64,000 nt of DNA from Zea mays (lineage: Eukaryota; Streptophyta; Magnoliopsida; Poales; Poaceae), in the NCBI RefSeq assembly GCF_902167145.1, contig NC_050097.1, positions 223,777,034-223,841,033 on the forward strand, read 5' to 3'. The translations under genes and the position numbers were made by a program. This document shows, one piece after another, positions 33,815 through 45,957 of the stretch (positions are counted from its first letter, which is position 1; every line of letters starts with the position of its first letter). Under the pieces are notes generated by a model. The model worked only from the letters and a program-made list of their open reading frames with translations. It did not search any database and was not told the origin of the DNA.

Positions 33815-36800
33815 TTACATACCGACTCCTTTGGGCAGAAAGTCGGGGAAGTGAGAGCGTAGAAATTCCTCCGTCTCCCATGTAGCTTCTTCTGCTGAAT
33901 GGTGACTCCACTGAACCTTGTACATCCGGACCGACCTTGCCCGAGTTGATCTCTCCTTTTGATCTAATACCTCGACGGGGTACTCTTGGTAGGATAAGTC
34001 TGGTTCTATCTCAATGTCTGGTTCCGGTAGCACTTCAGTGGGTAGACGAACGCATTTCCGCAGCTGAGATACATGGAACACATTATGTACTGCTGACATG
34101 TGAGGTGGCAATTCCACTTGATAGGCCACGGGTCCACAACTTGTCTTGATCTTATAGGGTCCAATGTAGCGAGGAGCTAACTTGCCCTTGATTCCGAATC
34201 TCTGGACACCCTTGGTGGGTGATACCTTAAGATAGACATGATCTCCCACCTCAAATTGTAGAGGCTTCCGCCTCTTATCATGATAGCTCCTTTGCCTGGC
34301 CTGAGCAGCTTCCAAGTTCGTGGTAATAACCTTGACCTTTGCCTCTGCCTCGAGTACCAAATCTGGCCCAAAAATTTCCCTTTCTCCTGCTTGAGACCAA
34401 TTTAGTGGGGTCCTACACCTTCTCCCATATAATGCCTCAAAAGGTGCCATCTTTAGACTGGACTGATAGCTATTATTGTAAGAAAACTCTGCCAAGGGCA
34501 GACACTTGTCCCAATCCTTTCCATAATGTAGTGCACATGCTCGCAACATGTCTTCCAGAATCTGATTTACCCTTTCTGTCTGGCCATCTGTTTGAGGGTG
34601 ATATGCTGAGCTTCGGATTACTTGGGTCCCAAGTGATTCTTGCAGTTTCTCCCAAAAGCGTGCCACAAACAGTGCTCCTCTGTCAGATATAATGGTCTTT
34701 GGAATACCATGCAGTCTTACTATCTGATCCACATAAATTTCAGCATACTTCTCTGTCTTGTGGGTGGTGTGCACTGGCAAGAAATGAGCAGTCTTGGTCA
34801 ATCTGTCCACGATAACCCAAATGGAATCATGGTGTCGGGAGGTATTGGGTAATCCCACTATGAAGTCCATGCAAATGTCCTCCCATTTCCAAGATGGTAT
34901 GGGAAGGGGTTGCAAAGGGCCTGCTGCCTTCAAGTGACTAGCCTTAATTCTCTGGCAGGTGTCACATTCGGATAAGTACTTAGCAATTTCCCTTTTCATT
35001 CTAGTCCACCAATATAGAGATCTGAGATCATGATACATCTTGTTGCTACCAGGGTGCATGGAGAATTTTGAAAGGCGAGCTTCATCCAGTATTTGCTTTC
35101 TGAGCTCAGGGTCCTTGGGAACAACCAATCGATCTCCGAACCATAGAATTCCCTTGCTGTCCTGTCGGAAACATTTGTATTTTTCTGCCTTTTGCTTGAT
35201 CATATCCTTGATAATCTGAACACCCTTATCCTCAACCTGTGCCCTGATGATCTGCTCTTGCAACGTGGGTTCCACCGAGATATAGCTTAGGTTACCCGAA
35301 GAAACAACTTCCAGGTTCAGCTTGCACAGCTCATCACACAGGGTGGTAACTCCCACATCCATGCTCATGCAATTGCACTGGGCCTTTCTGCTCAAGGCAT
35401 CTGCCACAACATTGGCCTTTCCTGGGTGGTAATGCACCTCCAAATCGTAGTCCTTGATTAACTCTAACCATCTCCTTTGCCTCATGTTCAGATCTGCCTG
35501 AGTGAAGATGTATTTGAGACTCTTGTGATCAGTGTAGATGTTACAGTGAGCTCCCATCAAGTAGTGTCTCCATATCTTAAGAGCATGAACTACAGCTGCC
35601 AATTCTAGATCATGTGTAGGGTAATTCTGCTCATGGGGCCTGAGTGCTCGGGAAGCATAAGCAATCACTCTATTTTCTTGCATCAAGACACATCCCAATC
35701 CGGTACCGGAAGCATCACAATAAACTTCAAATGGCTTGGTGTTGTCAGGTTGGGCCAGCACTGGGGCTGTTGTCAAATGCTGCCTCAAGGTATGAAAGGC
35801 ATCTTCACACTTTTGGCTCCACTCAAATTTGACTCCTTTCTTCAACAGTTCAGTCATTGGCTTGGCAATTCTGGAGAAATCCGGGATAAATCGTCGATAA
35901 TACCCTGCCAATCCCAGAAAACTCCGAATCTGCTTCACTGTAGTCGGGGGTTTCCAATCCATTACCTCTTGCACCTTCTCAGGATCAACTGATATCCCAT
36001 CCTGAGAAATTGTGTGACCCAGGAATTTAATCTCCTTCAGCCAGAACTCACACTTACTCAACTTAGCATACAACTGATGATCACGCAGTCTCTGAAGCAC
36101 AGTATGCAAGTGTTTGGTGTGCTCGGCTTCATTCTTGGAATAAACCAGAATGTCATCAATGAAAACGACCACGAATTTGTCTAGCTCTAGCATGAATACT
36201 GAGTTCATCAAATACATAAAATAAGCCGGGGCATTGGTCAGCCCAAAAGACATCACCCGAAACTCATACAGTCCATATCTGGTAGAGAAAGCCGTCTTGG
36301 GAATATCGCTGGCACGGATCTTGATCTGATGGTATCCTGAGCGAAGGTCTATCTTGGAGAATACCTTGGCTCCTACTAACTGATCAAACAAAACATCAAT
36401 GCGGGGCAGTGGGTATTTGTTCTTGATAGTCACCGCATTGAGAGGACGGTAGTCAACACACATCCTCAAACTCTCGTCCTTTTTCTTCACAAACAAAGCT
36501 GGACATCCCCATGGTGAAGTACTCAGACGAATAAACCCCTTGTCCAGCAATTCTTGCAATTGCTTCTTCAATTCTGCCAATTCCGCGGGAGGCATCCTAT
36601 AGGGTCTCTTGGAGATAGGAGCGGTCCCGGGTTGCAATTCGATGGCGAACTCAATATCTCGGTCAGGTGGCATCCCTGGCAATTCCTCCGGAAAAACATC
36701 CGGGTAGTCACGGACCACTGGGATCTTTTCCCCTGGGGAATCTATCATGACGAAGGCACATGAACGGGTACAACCCTGGTGAGGCAAATATAGTGTGGTT

Positions 36801-38233
36801 CCACCACAAGTTGGTGAGTGCACCTCAATGGCTCTAGCTGCAATATCCATCACAGCCTGATTTCTGGTCAACCAATCAGTTCCCAATATAATATCCACAC
36901 TCTCCAAACCCAAAATGAGAAGGTTGGTTTTAATTATCAGACTACCAAACTTTATAGGCACATTCTTGTTAATTTGATAAGTGGCAACCCTGCCTCCTGG
37001 GGTTGAAATGGTGATACCTCCATTGGTGTGGTGAAAAGGCAATTGGCACTTGGCACTAAATTTTGCGCTAATAAAACTATGCGAGGCACCAGAATCAAAT
37101 AGAATAATAGCAGGATAATTCAAAACGGTAAAGATACCAGTCATGACGGGTGCTCCCTCTGGAATATCAGCCATGGTGGTGAAGTTCAGCCTGCCCTGCC
37201 TCACTTGCACCTTCTGCCTCTTGCCTTGGTTCTGGTTAGCATTCTGCCCCTGCCTCTGCTGGTTCCTGGGGCAATTCTTGGCATAATGCCCAGTGTTGCC
37301 ACAAGTGAAGCATCTGTTGTCATTTGCCTGGCGGTACTGCTGCTGCTGATTATTCCTCTGAGCTGGAAACTGGGTGCGGTTGGGTGCCTGCTGCTGCTGC
37401 TGCGGTGGTCGGATCACCCATCTCCCCTGCTGCTGCTGGGGTCCCCTGTTCTGAGTGTCAGACACAATCCTGAAGCGCTGTGGCTGAGCTGAGGGTCCTG
37501 CCACAGGGGTCTTCCTCTTCTTCTCTGCCTGCCTAGCTGTAATGTAGTCCTCTTGGGAGATAGCCATGTTGACCAACTCATTGTAGCTGTTGGCCCTGAC
37601 GGTGTTGAGACGATCCCGGAGCTTAGTGCTGAGCCCCCTCCTGAATCTGTCTCTCTTCTTCTCATCTGTATCTGCATGATATCCCGCATACTGGCACAAG
37701 TCATTAAAGGCCTGGGCATACTGCAACACTGTCCTGTTGCCCTGAGTAAGTGCCAAAAACTCATTGAGCTTCCTATCCATGATCCCGGCTGGTATATGGT
37801 GTCCTCTAAAAGCTGCCTTGAACTCCCTCCACTCCACCTCTCGGTCCTCTGGCTGCATAGCAAGAAAATGATCCCACCAAGTCCTTGCGGGTCCGCGAAG
37901 CTGCTGGGCGGCGAACCTGACTTTGGTGATCTCTGAACAAGCTCCATGGAGCAGTGGGAATTTGGATTCCACCACTCGCAGCCATACATCTGCGTCAAGT
38001 GGGTCCTCCGCCCTCGTGAACAATGGAGGCTGGGTGCTGAGGAATTCCTGATAGGTGGCCGCCACGGGATGACGCTGGTGGTCTCCACCACCATAATGCT
38101 GGGGTGGTGGCTGACGTTGAGCCAGCTGCCTCAGGATCTCATTCTGCTGAGCCATGAGCTCCTGCAGAGTGGGAGGTGGTGGCGGCGGTGGAGGAACGTG
38201 CTCATTCTGGCCACGACGCTGCCTCCCGGCCAT
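33815..38233 (-). CDS. Gag-Pol polyprotein of element A (chromovirus), intact
   Basis: A single frame of 1,472 residues from [11 protein letters not shown] (38233). The frame extends ten codons further upstream, but this Met matches usual gag starts. Residues here count from that Met. Gag fold about 60-235. CCHC knuckle [14 protein letters not shown] at 308-321. Aspartic protease DSGAS at 380-384. Reverse transcriptase with FIDDIL at 691-696. RNase H from [10 protein letters not shown] near 838. Integrase HHCC region near 1060-1093 and catalytic D1123, D1184, E1220, the last two exactly 35 residues apart. GPY motif near 1356-1362. C-terminal chromodomain about 1415-1465 with the [12 protein letters not shown] core. 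This order is Ty3/gypsy, and the chromodomain places it among chromoviruses (Tekay/Del-like by look). No stop, shift or lost catalytic residue was seen. The product would copy the RNA and direct integration, the chromodomain favouring heterochromatin. Confidence 0.95.
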   Translation of the reverse strand: MAGRQRRGQNEHVPPPPPPPPTLQELMAQQNEILRQLAQRQPPPQHYGGGDHQRHPVAATYQEFLSTQPPLFTRAEDPLDADVWLRVVESKFPLLHGACSEITKVRFAAQQLRGPARTWWDHFLAMQPEDREVEWREFKAAFRGHHIPAGIMDRKLNEFLALTQGNRTVLQYAQAFNDLCQYAGYHADTDEKKRDRFRRGLSTKLRDRLNTVRANSYNELVNMAISQEDYITARQAEKKRKTPVAGPSAQPQRFRIVSDTQNRGPQQQQGRWVIRPPQQQQQAPNRTQFPAQRNNQQQQYRQANDNRCFTCGNTGHYAKNCPRNQQRQGQNANQNQGKRQKVQVRQGRLNFTTMADIPEGAPVMTGIFTVLNYPAIILFDSGASHSFISAKFSAKCQLPFHHTNGGITISTPGGRVATYQINKNVPIKFGSLIIKTNLLILGLESVDIILGTDWLTRNQAVMDIAARAIEVHSPTCGGTTLYLPHQGCTRSCAFVMIDSPGEKIPVVRDYPDVFPEELPGMPPDRDIEFAIELQPGTAPISKRPYRMPPAELAELKKQLQELLDKGFIRLSTSPWGCPALFVKKKDESLRMCVDYRPLNAVTIKNKYPLPRIDVLFDQLVGAKVFSKIDLRSGYHQIKIRASDIPKTAFSTRYGLYEFRVMSFGLTNAPAYFMYLMNSVFMLELDKFVVVFIDDILVYSKNEAEHTKHLHTVLQRLRDHQLYAKLSKCEFWLKEIKFLGHTISQDGISVDPEKVQEVMDWKPPTTVKQIRSFLGLAGYYRRFIPDFSRIAKPMTELLKKGVKFEWSQKCEDAFHTLRQHLTTAPVLAQPDNTKPFEVYCDASGTGLGCVLMQENRVIAYASRALRPHEQNYPTHDLELAAVVHALKIWRHYLMGAHCNIYTDHKSLKYIFTQADLNMRQRRWLELIKDYDLEVHYHPGKANVVADALSRKAQCNCMSMDVGVTTLCDELCKLNLEVVSSGNLSYISVEPTLQEQIIRAQVEDKGVQIIKDMIKQKAEKYKCFRQDSKGILWFGDRLVVPKDPELRKQILDEARLSKFSMHPGSNKMYHDLRSLYWWTRMKREIAKYLSECDTCQRIKASHLKAAGPLQPLPIPSWKWEDICMDFIVGLPNTSRHHDSIWVIVDRLTKTAHFLPVHTTHKTEKYAEIYVDQIVRLHGIPKTIISDRGALFVARFWEKLQESLGTQVIRSSAYHPQTDGQTERVNQILEDMLRACALHYGKDWDKCLPLAEFSYNNSYQSSLKMAPFEALYGRRCRTPLNWSQAGEREIFGPDLVLEAEAKVKVITTNLEAAQARQRSYHDKRRKPLQFEVGDHVYLKVSPTKGVQRFGIKGKLAPRYIGPYKIKTSCGPVAYQVELPPHMSAVHNVFHVSQLRKCVRLPTEVLPEPDIEIEPDLSYQEYPVEVLDQKERSTRARSVRMYKVQWSHHSAEEATWETEEFLRSHFPDFLPKGVGM

Positions 38234-38538
38234 CTGAAAAACCACATACATGCTTAACACCATATCTCCAAGTGCAATATTTTATCGCGGTGAAAAAGTT
38301 AAAATCAACATGATCGACTCCAATTTCAACATAAGGATTTTAAAAAGACATAAATTCCTCTTCCCAAATTTAAACTGATGACATCATCCATCAAACAAGC
38401 GTCTCAGAGAGTTTAGCATGGTTACATCAAATTGTTCCAAAATGACTCAACTCTATCTAGCCTAGTACCCCAAGGGTGCAAAAGCTAAGCTAGCTGCGAG
38501 GAGTCCGACTATCCGACTTCTAAGCCTACCCTGGACAC

Positions 38539-39408
38539 CTAGTGAGCGAACGAAGCAACACTCGACTCGGGGGAAGGTGGTCTTCCCGAGCCAGCAGTGT
38601 CCACACTAGAGGCAGGCTCATCTCCTCCCTCAATATCGACGTCCTCGTTGGCCTCCTGGTCCTGGATCTCCTGGTGATGCATGTCCAGGTGCTCGTTAGC
38701 CTCAGCAAGCTGCTGCTGAGTGTTAAGGAGCTGATCCTCCAAAACCTCGATGGTGTTCTCCCTGGTGCCTACCAGCTCCTCCAACTCCTGAATATCAGTG
38801 GATAGCTGTTCCACTTGCGAGTCCTTCTCCACCATTTCTTGAGATAAATCAACCACGAGCTCCTCTCTGTTATCCAGCGTGATCTTTGTTGCCTCTAGCA
38901 GTGCCATCAGATGGGACATTGCCTCACCGCGCATCACTTGCAGACGGTACAGAGCATTCATGCACCGTACGGTCAAGTGCGCAGTCTGACCTGGGTAGAT
39001 GGCCCAGATATCCTTGGCATGCTCCACCCGATCCTTCCACATTGGGTCGTCCTCCTTCTCAGCGGGGAACAAGCCAATGGGGTGGGTAGCCAGCTCCAAA
39101 GGATGGAATCCGCAGAAAGTGGTCAATCCATGCAGAGCGATCGCCTCGATCGTGTCCTCTGCCCGGTACCCGAAAGACTCGGAGTCCAAGGAGCGCCATC
39201 CTGGCTGCAGGGGATGAGGCTCCAAGGTCATCCTTACCCGACAGCGAGGCACTCGGTGCTTCTCGAACTGCTGCACCGCGTACTGAGGGGGTGTCGTGTA
39301 TCCGGCCCCCTGAAGTACTTCCCACAAGATGTGGGGAAAGCCCTCTCGTGCAAGTCCGTCAGTGTGGGTCAGTGCATTTCCGTCATCGGAGGATCCGTGG
39401 GTAGTCAT
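38539..39408 (-). CDS. Extra ORF upstream of gag in element A (289 aa, unknown function)
   Basis: Sense-strand ORF between PBS and gag. The frame opens at 39507, but the first part is hydrophobic junk-like sequence, and MTTHGSSDDGNAL at 39408 is the better start. Residues about 30-90 carry the pattern CRVRMTLEPHP, then DSESFGYRAEDTIEAIALHG, then LTTFCGFHP. This could be read as beta strands followed by a helix, loosely like the C-terminal half of a dsRNA-binding domain. The second half is a predicted coiled coil (REELVVDLSQEMVEKDSQVE, QELEELVGTRENTIEVLEDQ) ending in an acidic tail. Element B has an ORF in the same place with a related pattern. Function is not known to me. Confidence 0.7.
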   Translation of the reverse strand: MTTHGSSDDGNALTHTDGLAREGFPHILWEVLQGAGYTTPPQYAVQQFEKHRVPRCRVRMTLEPHPLQPGWRSLDSESFGYRAEDTIEAIALHGLTTFCGFHPLELATHPIGLFPAEKEDDPMWKDRVEHAKDIWAIYPGQTAHLTVRCMNALYRLQVMRGEAMSHLMALLEATKITLDNREELVVDLSQEMVEKDSQVEQLSTDIQELEELVGTRENTIEVLEDQLLNTQQQLAEANEHLDMHHQEIQDQEANEDVDIEGGDEPASSVDTAGSGRPPSPESSVASFAH

Positions 39409-39820
39409 CTGTGTACGGTTAAGCGTAAGTAAAAGAAAAAGAATTATAAAAGAACAAGAAGAAAAAAAAATAAAACTCAGCCCTTCTTTAGTTAATGAAA
39501 AAGGCACTGGAGACCTAGTTGGTTGTTATCTTGTTTTTAAGTCTTTTACTCAGTTATCTATTTGCTTAATCATGAATGCATGCATGCTCGTCCTGAACGA
39601 CCTCACAATAAGATAAAGGAATAGGGAGGAACTCCCATCCCGAAAAAGTGGCCTGTAGGGCCTAGTTACTTAGCCACCTAGCTACCCTTCTATCCACCTA
39701 AGGCTTCACGTCCTAGGTCTATCCTGCTCGTCCTACTATCTATCCAACCTTGTTTCTATCAAATTTTACTTGGAAAATTGATGGTATTTACATTTTATTG
39801 ATTCCTCTGTGGTGGTACAA

Positions 39821-39832
39821 GCTCCGATACCA
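39821..39832 (-). other. Primer-binding site of element A
   Basis: TGGTATCGGAGC on the minus strand, two bases from the LTR. It matches the complement of plant initiator tRNA-Met (TGGTATCAGAGC) at 11 of 12 positions. Confidence 0.85.
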
Positions 39833-39834
39833 GC

Positions 39835-42397
39835 TGTGGCGGAACTGCCCGAATTATTCCAACTTAAGTGCCTAAGCCCCGCCTTAGAGGCTAGACCACA
39901 CTTAAATGGGAATAACCCGTCAATCCCTCGGATCTAGTCCGACACGGCCACTGACAGGATCAAGTACCACAGTCTCACTCGAAGGTGAGTCACAGAGCAA
40001 ATACAATAAAGCATAAAACCATACATGTCACAATGTTAAATTATTACATCATCATCATCATCATTGGAGTTTTGCAAAAGTAACCATCATTGTTCGAAGT
40101 GCAGCGGAATAAAACTAACGATAATTAAACAGAGAGATGGGGAAGCCTGTCCCATCACTCCTCATGCTCCTCCTCAGTCGAGGCAGGGTCCCACTCAACA
40201 GTCCAACCCGGTGGTAAGGTGGACGGCCAAGTCACTCCAGCAACCATGTCCTCCAGAGAACCTGTAAAAATTATGCCACAAGCAAGGCTGAGTATACTAA
40301 TACTCAGCTAGACTTACCCGGTGTGAGGAGTCTACTCCTCTACCTCTAGACATGCAGCTGTTTGGCTGTGGGGTTTGGTTGCCAAAAGCACTAGCTGAGT
40401 TTCTACATCAAAGTTTTAACTTAGTCAAAGTTAAGTGTGACTCTCTTAAGGCTAAAAATGGACTATCTACTCATACATGGTAGCAAGCATTATTAACAAT
40501 CAACCTCTGATCTCAACTCATCATACTTCCACTTATTACTCAATGCAGTACAATGGATCAAGCAGTCTCATTAGCTGCGAGAAGCAGACGATTCGAATCG
40601 AGTTTTTATCCTTGCAAGGTAAACCTAAACACACGACATGTAGGGGCACTCCGTCCCCACACACATCAACCGTCCCCATCGATTCCCTGGCAACAGATCA
40701 GGGCTCACCGCCTTGGCGTACAATGCCCCACTGACCCCGACTGGCCGTCGTGCAGTGACCGCACTTGTACCCACCATAACCGGAATGGGAGACCTCGTCT
40801 CAGGTCGCGTGAGGGGATATGTCTGCGGGCAGGTTCACTCAGGTACTAGGCTTACCGATTTATCATATTTCTCGGTATGTGTTTAGTACGTTCAAACGCT
40901 TGACACAGGTATCCGCACGTTAATCCTTATTCCATTTTCCATCTCGTGAACAACCAATCCCCATGGATTGTTATCCACCAATTAGTATCATGACAGTGTG
41001 AAAGTGGGTACAATCAATTTCCTGATCTCGCGCGAGTGCTAGAAAAATCACTCGTCTTCTACCGAGATCCTAATTAAATAAAGCAACTACTCGACCTGTC
41101 ATACTAGTATTCATCTCAAAAGGATTCCTGAGATCATGCAACTAGGGTTTCAAACAATTCCTACACCTAAGTGCACAATCAATCCTACAATCATTAAGTG
41201 AAGTAAAATAGCATAAATAACAGGTTATGCATAAAACCGGGGCTTGCCTTCCAAAGCAGTGGCAGGCAGGTCCTCTGGTGCAGGCTCTGGTGCTGGATCT
41301 GGGGCTACCTCCTGAGCAGCTCCTTGCTCCGGCACGAGGATGTACTCTCCGTCAGCAAGATTACAGTCTATCGAAATGCAATGAACATGTATGTCATGAT
41401 TATGCAAGATTTAAGAACATTAAGCTAAAAGAAACTAAGTTCAGAAGTAACTTAGGGTTTTCTTAGTCACACAGGGCTTCTAGTGGTATATATATATAGA
41501 TACATAGACTTATGACCCTTTAAACTTAGGTTTTCTTTTAGGATAGCATAGTGGTTTGGTATTGCCTTGATATATTTTAGTGGACAGATTACAAAGTTTT
41601 TGGGGCAACATTTATTCACATTTTTCATTTTTCTTTCCTTAATTTCCATTTAGGGCTTTTAGTGTAGGTTTGAACTACAACAGGGTTTTAATAATTTCCA
41701 AAAATTCTGTAAAAATTACAGTGGGTTGTTACTGGCTATTCTAGCTTGTTTTAAGAATTTGAGGCTTAAAGTATAAAAGTTAGGCTTTAAACAAAAATAA
41801 CAAAAGTTAGGCAAAATGGGCCACTTCACACTACACCTCTTAGTTAGGGGTAGGTTCTGTCCTAAAGGTTATTTTTGTTGGCATCCTCTAGTAATACTAG
41901 GCTTCTGTGCCAAAAACCACATAAGGCTAAGGGGTGGTTGTTTAGTTATGATTTTCTAAAGTTTAATGTCAAAAGGCACTTTCTACTACATTGTTATTTG
42001 AAAAATGTCAAACAGCAGATTTCATATTTTTCCTAAGTTCTTAATAACAAAACATTAACTATCCCAAGGGTGGGGGTGCTTTCACCTTGGGGTTATTTTT
42101 GTAGGGTTTTTCTAAGTTTCCCTTGTTTTATTAAAATAAAAGGTATCCTACTTATTTTATACTAAAACAGGGTATGATATATTTTTCCAGTGAACTACCT
42201 TGAATAAGTATCCTAACAAAAATAAGGGTGCCCTCTGGTTCATTATTTAAATCACATTTTCTATTTTTCTTAACCTTGAGCATATTGTAAAATAAGGGGC
42301 AAAAACTAACTTAATGGGGTGGACAGAGAGGTTTAACATTTTTAAACAGGTCAGTAGGTAGATATACACTTCTCCAAATTTTTCTAACCCTAGTCAA
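39835..42397 (-). repeat. Interrupted second LTR of element A (5' LTR, 2,563 bp visible)
   Basis: Begins TGTGGCGGAACTG at 39835 and follows the left LTR base for base to CTAGTCAA at 42397, where element B starts. Differences noticed include CCGAGG/TCGAGG, CTCAGATC/CTCGGATC, TCAACAAG/TCAGCAAG, ACGGGGC/ACAGGGC, CACAGAAGG/CACATAAGG and TTAATATAA/TTAAAATAA. The remaining about 1.8 kb must lie past array B. Confidence 0.92.
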
Positions 42398-45300
42398 TGT
42401 CACACCCGGTTTTAGAAGGCAAACCGAATGCGAACCATGTACGTGCCAGGATCAGTTATTCACGTACACAGCAGTTACATAACATGGACATCATCACACA
42501 GTGCTCAAAATAGTATTAAAAGGGAATAATAGTCGATTACATCATACGTCTGAGACGTCCATATAGTTCTTACAATAAATCAAAGTGCGGAAAAGAAACG
42601 TAGATAAACGCGGCCTTCACAGGCAGCCGACTGGGGGTTGCCGCTAACCCACACCTAGAACTCGTCGTAGTCTTGGAACTCCTGGAAGTCTCCTTCCACA
42701 GCTTCATCTTCGCCTGAGCAGTGGTTGCAATGCTGACAACCTGGGGATGGGGGGTTTGGTGTGTAGAGCAAGGGTGAGTACACATCAACATACTCAGCAA
42801 GTATCCTGTTTGGTTGTAGTGGACTAGCTTTATGTGGAGATAAGTCAAGCAGTTGCTTTTAGTTGGTCAGATTATTATTTACTGATAGAAAGCCAAGTTT
42901 TAGCATTAACCCAAGTTATTAGTCCGATGTACCCTTTCCAAATGGAAAGAATACCACTTACCAGCACCATAGTCACAACCAGAATACTTCGATCTCATAG
43001 CCACCTGTACCATAATGTCTCTGATCAAGTACCACTAATCACTGGAGCTCCCTTGGCCGCTCATAACCGCGAGCACGGCTGATATATCAGTTTTCAAACA
43101 CTCTGCAGAGGTTGTGCACTTTACCCACAAGCCGTGATTCCCTTTCTGCCCGGAGAGAGCTACTCCCCATTGACCACTACCTAGGTGGCCTAGCAGGGCA
43201 TCACTACGTAGCCTTTACAAAGATTCCCCGGGGCTGTAGCCACCCGTTAGGTTTCCTAAATGCACCGCACTCCTCCCCAAGGGGCGAACCCAAACTTGGC
43301 AGAGCGAGCCGCATACACCGAGCCCCATTGACGGCACGACGGCTAAGTGAACTACATCCCGGATCCTCTAATTATTCAGCTAAGGGCACCCCATTCTACC
43401 CTCATGGTTGCACTGTTTTCCCGGGCGGTCATCCATAGAACAGGTCCTTACGGAGAGGCACTCGAGAAACCGCTCGAGCCCCCTTGAATACCACAAGTAC
43501 AACATCATAATAAGAGAAGGGAAAACAGCGTATCATAGATAATCTCATCATGTTCATTGATTAGAGTTAAGCAATAGCATAAAGCTAGGTAATAATAATC
43601 CAACCCAAATAGGTAATCAAGGACATGGATAACAAAAGCTAGTCAATCCTTAGGTATAAATGTGTAAAGCGGGAGGTGAATTAAAGAATGAATAGGACAG
43701 AGATAGGTCAAGGGACACTTGCCTCCACCAACCGGCGGCTGCTCAGGGGCTTCTCCTGCGGGTTCTTCGGGTTCCTCGATCAGGTCGCTCTCTATGCGAG
43801 CACAATCATACATTCACATTTCAAAACAGAAAGGTAAACAATACACCATACAAGAAGGTGAAACCCAAAATCATACACACGACGTATGGCTTAGCGCTAA
43901 CGACCATTTGTAGTAGTGAGAATGACATAACTCTTACCATAATCGACAACTCGCTATGTTCATGTTTGGTGAAAGAATGAACTTAAACACTTCATTTCAT
44001 GTAGTTATAATAACTGATATTTAATGCAGGTGCAACTATGATTAATATCTAAGCATAATTAATTCTACGTTTAGCTAATGTGTCGCTCCCTAACATGAAC
44101 CGATCAATATTAGCAAACTTAGGTGGTGTAGGGAGTCGTCGTGCGAAACTACGCATAACGAGAGCCTAAACATGCGTGTTATCACGTGCACAAAGCTACA
44201 AGCCACTACACATGTGATTATCGTGCGCACGGGTTGGCTGTGCCCCGTACAAGCCGATGCAAGCGAGTCGGGGATGGACCAGCCACGCGCGCGAGCGGGT
44301 CGCCACGAGCAAACCGCACATGCTGCTGTGAGCGCGCTACGGACGAACTAAGACGCAAGAGGCACTCTACGTTGAGCGGGGGCCGCGAACGCGCCACACC
44401 GGAGGTCGCGAACGCGCTGCGAACGCGAGCAGCGGGCACGCCGTGGACGAGCTGCGCGGGCGGGCTGCGCCGGGCGGCCACGGGCACGCCACGCCGCCAC
44501 GCCGAGGCCGGGCGCAGGCCGCGACGGGCGCGCAGGGGGCAGGGCTAGGGACGCAGGGGGCGCCGGGGACGCCGGGGCGCGCCGGCGAGCCGCGGACGAG
44601 GCCGCGAAGTCGCGCGCAGGCTGGGGCCGGGCCGACCATGGGCGGGCGAGCCGCCATGGCCGCGTGCAAGGCCGAGCCGGGGCCGCGGCGGGCACGCCGC
44701 GCCGGGCAAGCCGGGGGCCGCTGGCGGGCACGCCGCGCCGGGCCGCGCCGGCCAGACGGACGCGAGGGAGGAGGGGGTTGGGGCGAGCGGACGCGCGAGC
44801 GCACCACGCCGGACCCGCGGGCGAGCCGCCGAGGCCAGGGCGGGGACACAGGGGGCGCCGGGGACGCCGGGCGCCGCGCCGGCGAGCCGGGCCGAGCGCC
44901 ACCGTGCCGAGCACGGGTGGGCGAGGCCGGCGGACGAGCGCGCGCGGGCGGGGCGGGATTCATCGCGCCGCGCGAGGGCGCCGGGCCGCCATGGCTGGTC
45001 GAGCCGAGGGGAGGGTCGGGGCGGACGGGCCAGGGCGGGGCGCCGGGGTCGCCATGGCTGGTCGAGCCGAGGGGAGGGTCGGGGCGGACGGGCCAGGGCG
45101 GGGCGCCGGGGTCGCCATGGCCGGCGAGCCGAGGCCGGGGCGAGCGCGCCATTGGCGCGGGGAGGGCACCGACGAGCTCGGGGAAGGGGGAGGGAGGGGA
45201 GAGAGAAGGGGAGAGGGGAGGGAGGGGCTCACCGCAGGCGGGGATCGGCGGCGGCGGCGGCGGCGGTTCCGGGCGAGCAGCAGGGGATCGGGGTGAGCGA

Positions 45301-45921
45301 TTTGCGCGAGAGAGAGAGAGAAAAACACGAGGTCGTGGGAGGGAGGAGATGAACAGGGGGCGACTACAGGGCTTACAGGCGGGCCCCACGGGGAAGGCGG
45401 CGGCGGCTGAGCGATTGCTCAGCGCGCACGCGCGCGACGGGTACGGGCAAGCCGCTAGGCGGCTGGGCCGCGAGTCGGCCGGCCGGTGGGCCGTGCGGGG
45501 GGGAAAACGGGGGGCCGACTGGGCCGCGCCAGCCGTCGAGCTGGGCCGCAAGCCGGCCAGCCGGCCCAGGAGAGGGGGCGCGAGAGGGGGGGAAAGGGGC
45601 CAGGCTGGGCCGCGCGCAGGAGAAACGGCCCAAAAGAGGAGAAGGGGGGTTTTTTCTATTTATTTTTCCCTATTCTAGCCATAATACACCACTAGAATGC
45701 ATGATTCACACACTCTCTCAATCAAACAACGAAAAAATTCGTGATCCAACATGATGCAACAAACAAAATAGAAAATCTTTATAGTTTATTATTATCATAT
45801 GACTTGAAATTTTGGAAATAGGTAGGGTTTTTGCGAAAAGAAAGGGGAAAGAGGTAACGCCCGAATTTAGCGAGCGATATAGAAAGAGAAAAAAAATCAA
45901 CTCGAAATTCGGGGCGTTACA
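42398..45921 (-). repeat. LTR 1 of element B (3,524 bp)
   Basis: Plus orientation begins TGTCACACCCGGTTTTAG and ends GGGGCGTTACA. A very GC- and CpG-rich block spans about 44,390-45,640. It contains a perfect-looking 63-bp tandem repeat starting at 44991 and 45054 (first bases ATGGCTGGTCGAGCC). Private variants against LTR 2 and LTR 3 include one G fewer in the G-run near 42750, GGTTGTAG against GGCTGTAG, and GCGAGCAC against GCGAACAC. Long ORFs in the GC-rich block are compositional. Confidence 0.92.
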
Positions 45922-45940
45922 AACCTATCCCCCTTAAAAG
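45922..45940 (-). other. Polypurine tract of element B, unit 1
   Basis: On the minus strand TTTTAAGGGGGATAGGTT precedes the TGTAACGCCCC start of LTR 1. The same sequence precedes LTR 2 at 55736-55754. Confidence 0.65.
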
Positions 45941-45957
45941 AATCTCGCCCTCGAGAT

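Larger units (their letters stand above)
29203..42397 (-). mobile_element. Element A: apparently intact chromovirus-type Ty3/gypsy retrotransposon
   Basis: Minus-strand element. In its own orientation it has a 5' LTR (from 39835 rightwards, interrupted at 42397 by element B), PBS 39821-39832, an extra ORF 38539-39408, gag-pol 33815-38233, a polypurine tract at 33564-33577, and the 3' LTR 29203-33563. The visible 2,563 bp of the right LTR align with 29203-31765 without net length change. I noticed only about six substitutions, so insertion is very recent. The single uninterrupted polyprotein and matching signals suggest it may still be competent. The right end and its AGTGT duplication lie beyond 64000. 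Confidence 0.93.

Noticed and set aside
38542..39432. Plus-strand ORFs opposite the extra ORF of element A
   Set aside because: Antisense frames. The minus-strand ORF is in element sense, in a fixed place before gag, and has structured sequence.
44367..45551. Long ORFs on both strands in the GC-rich LTR block (up to about 400 codons), repeated near 54,181-55,149
   Set aside because: Stop codons are rare in such GC-rich DNA, so all frames are open. The translations are Pro/Ala/Arg/Gly low complexity with no domain.
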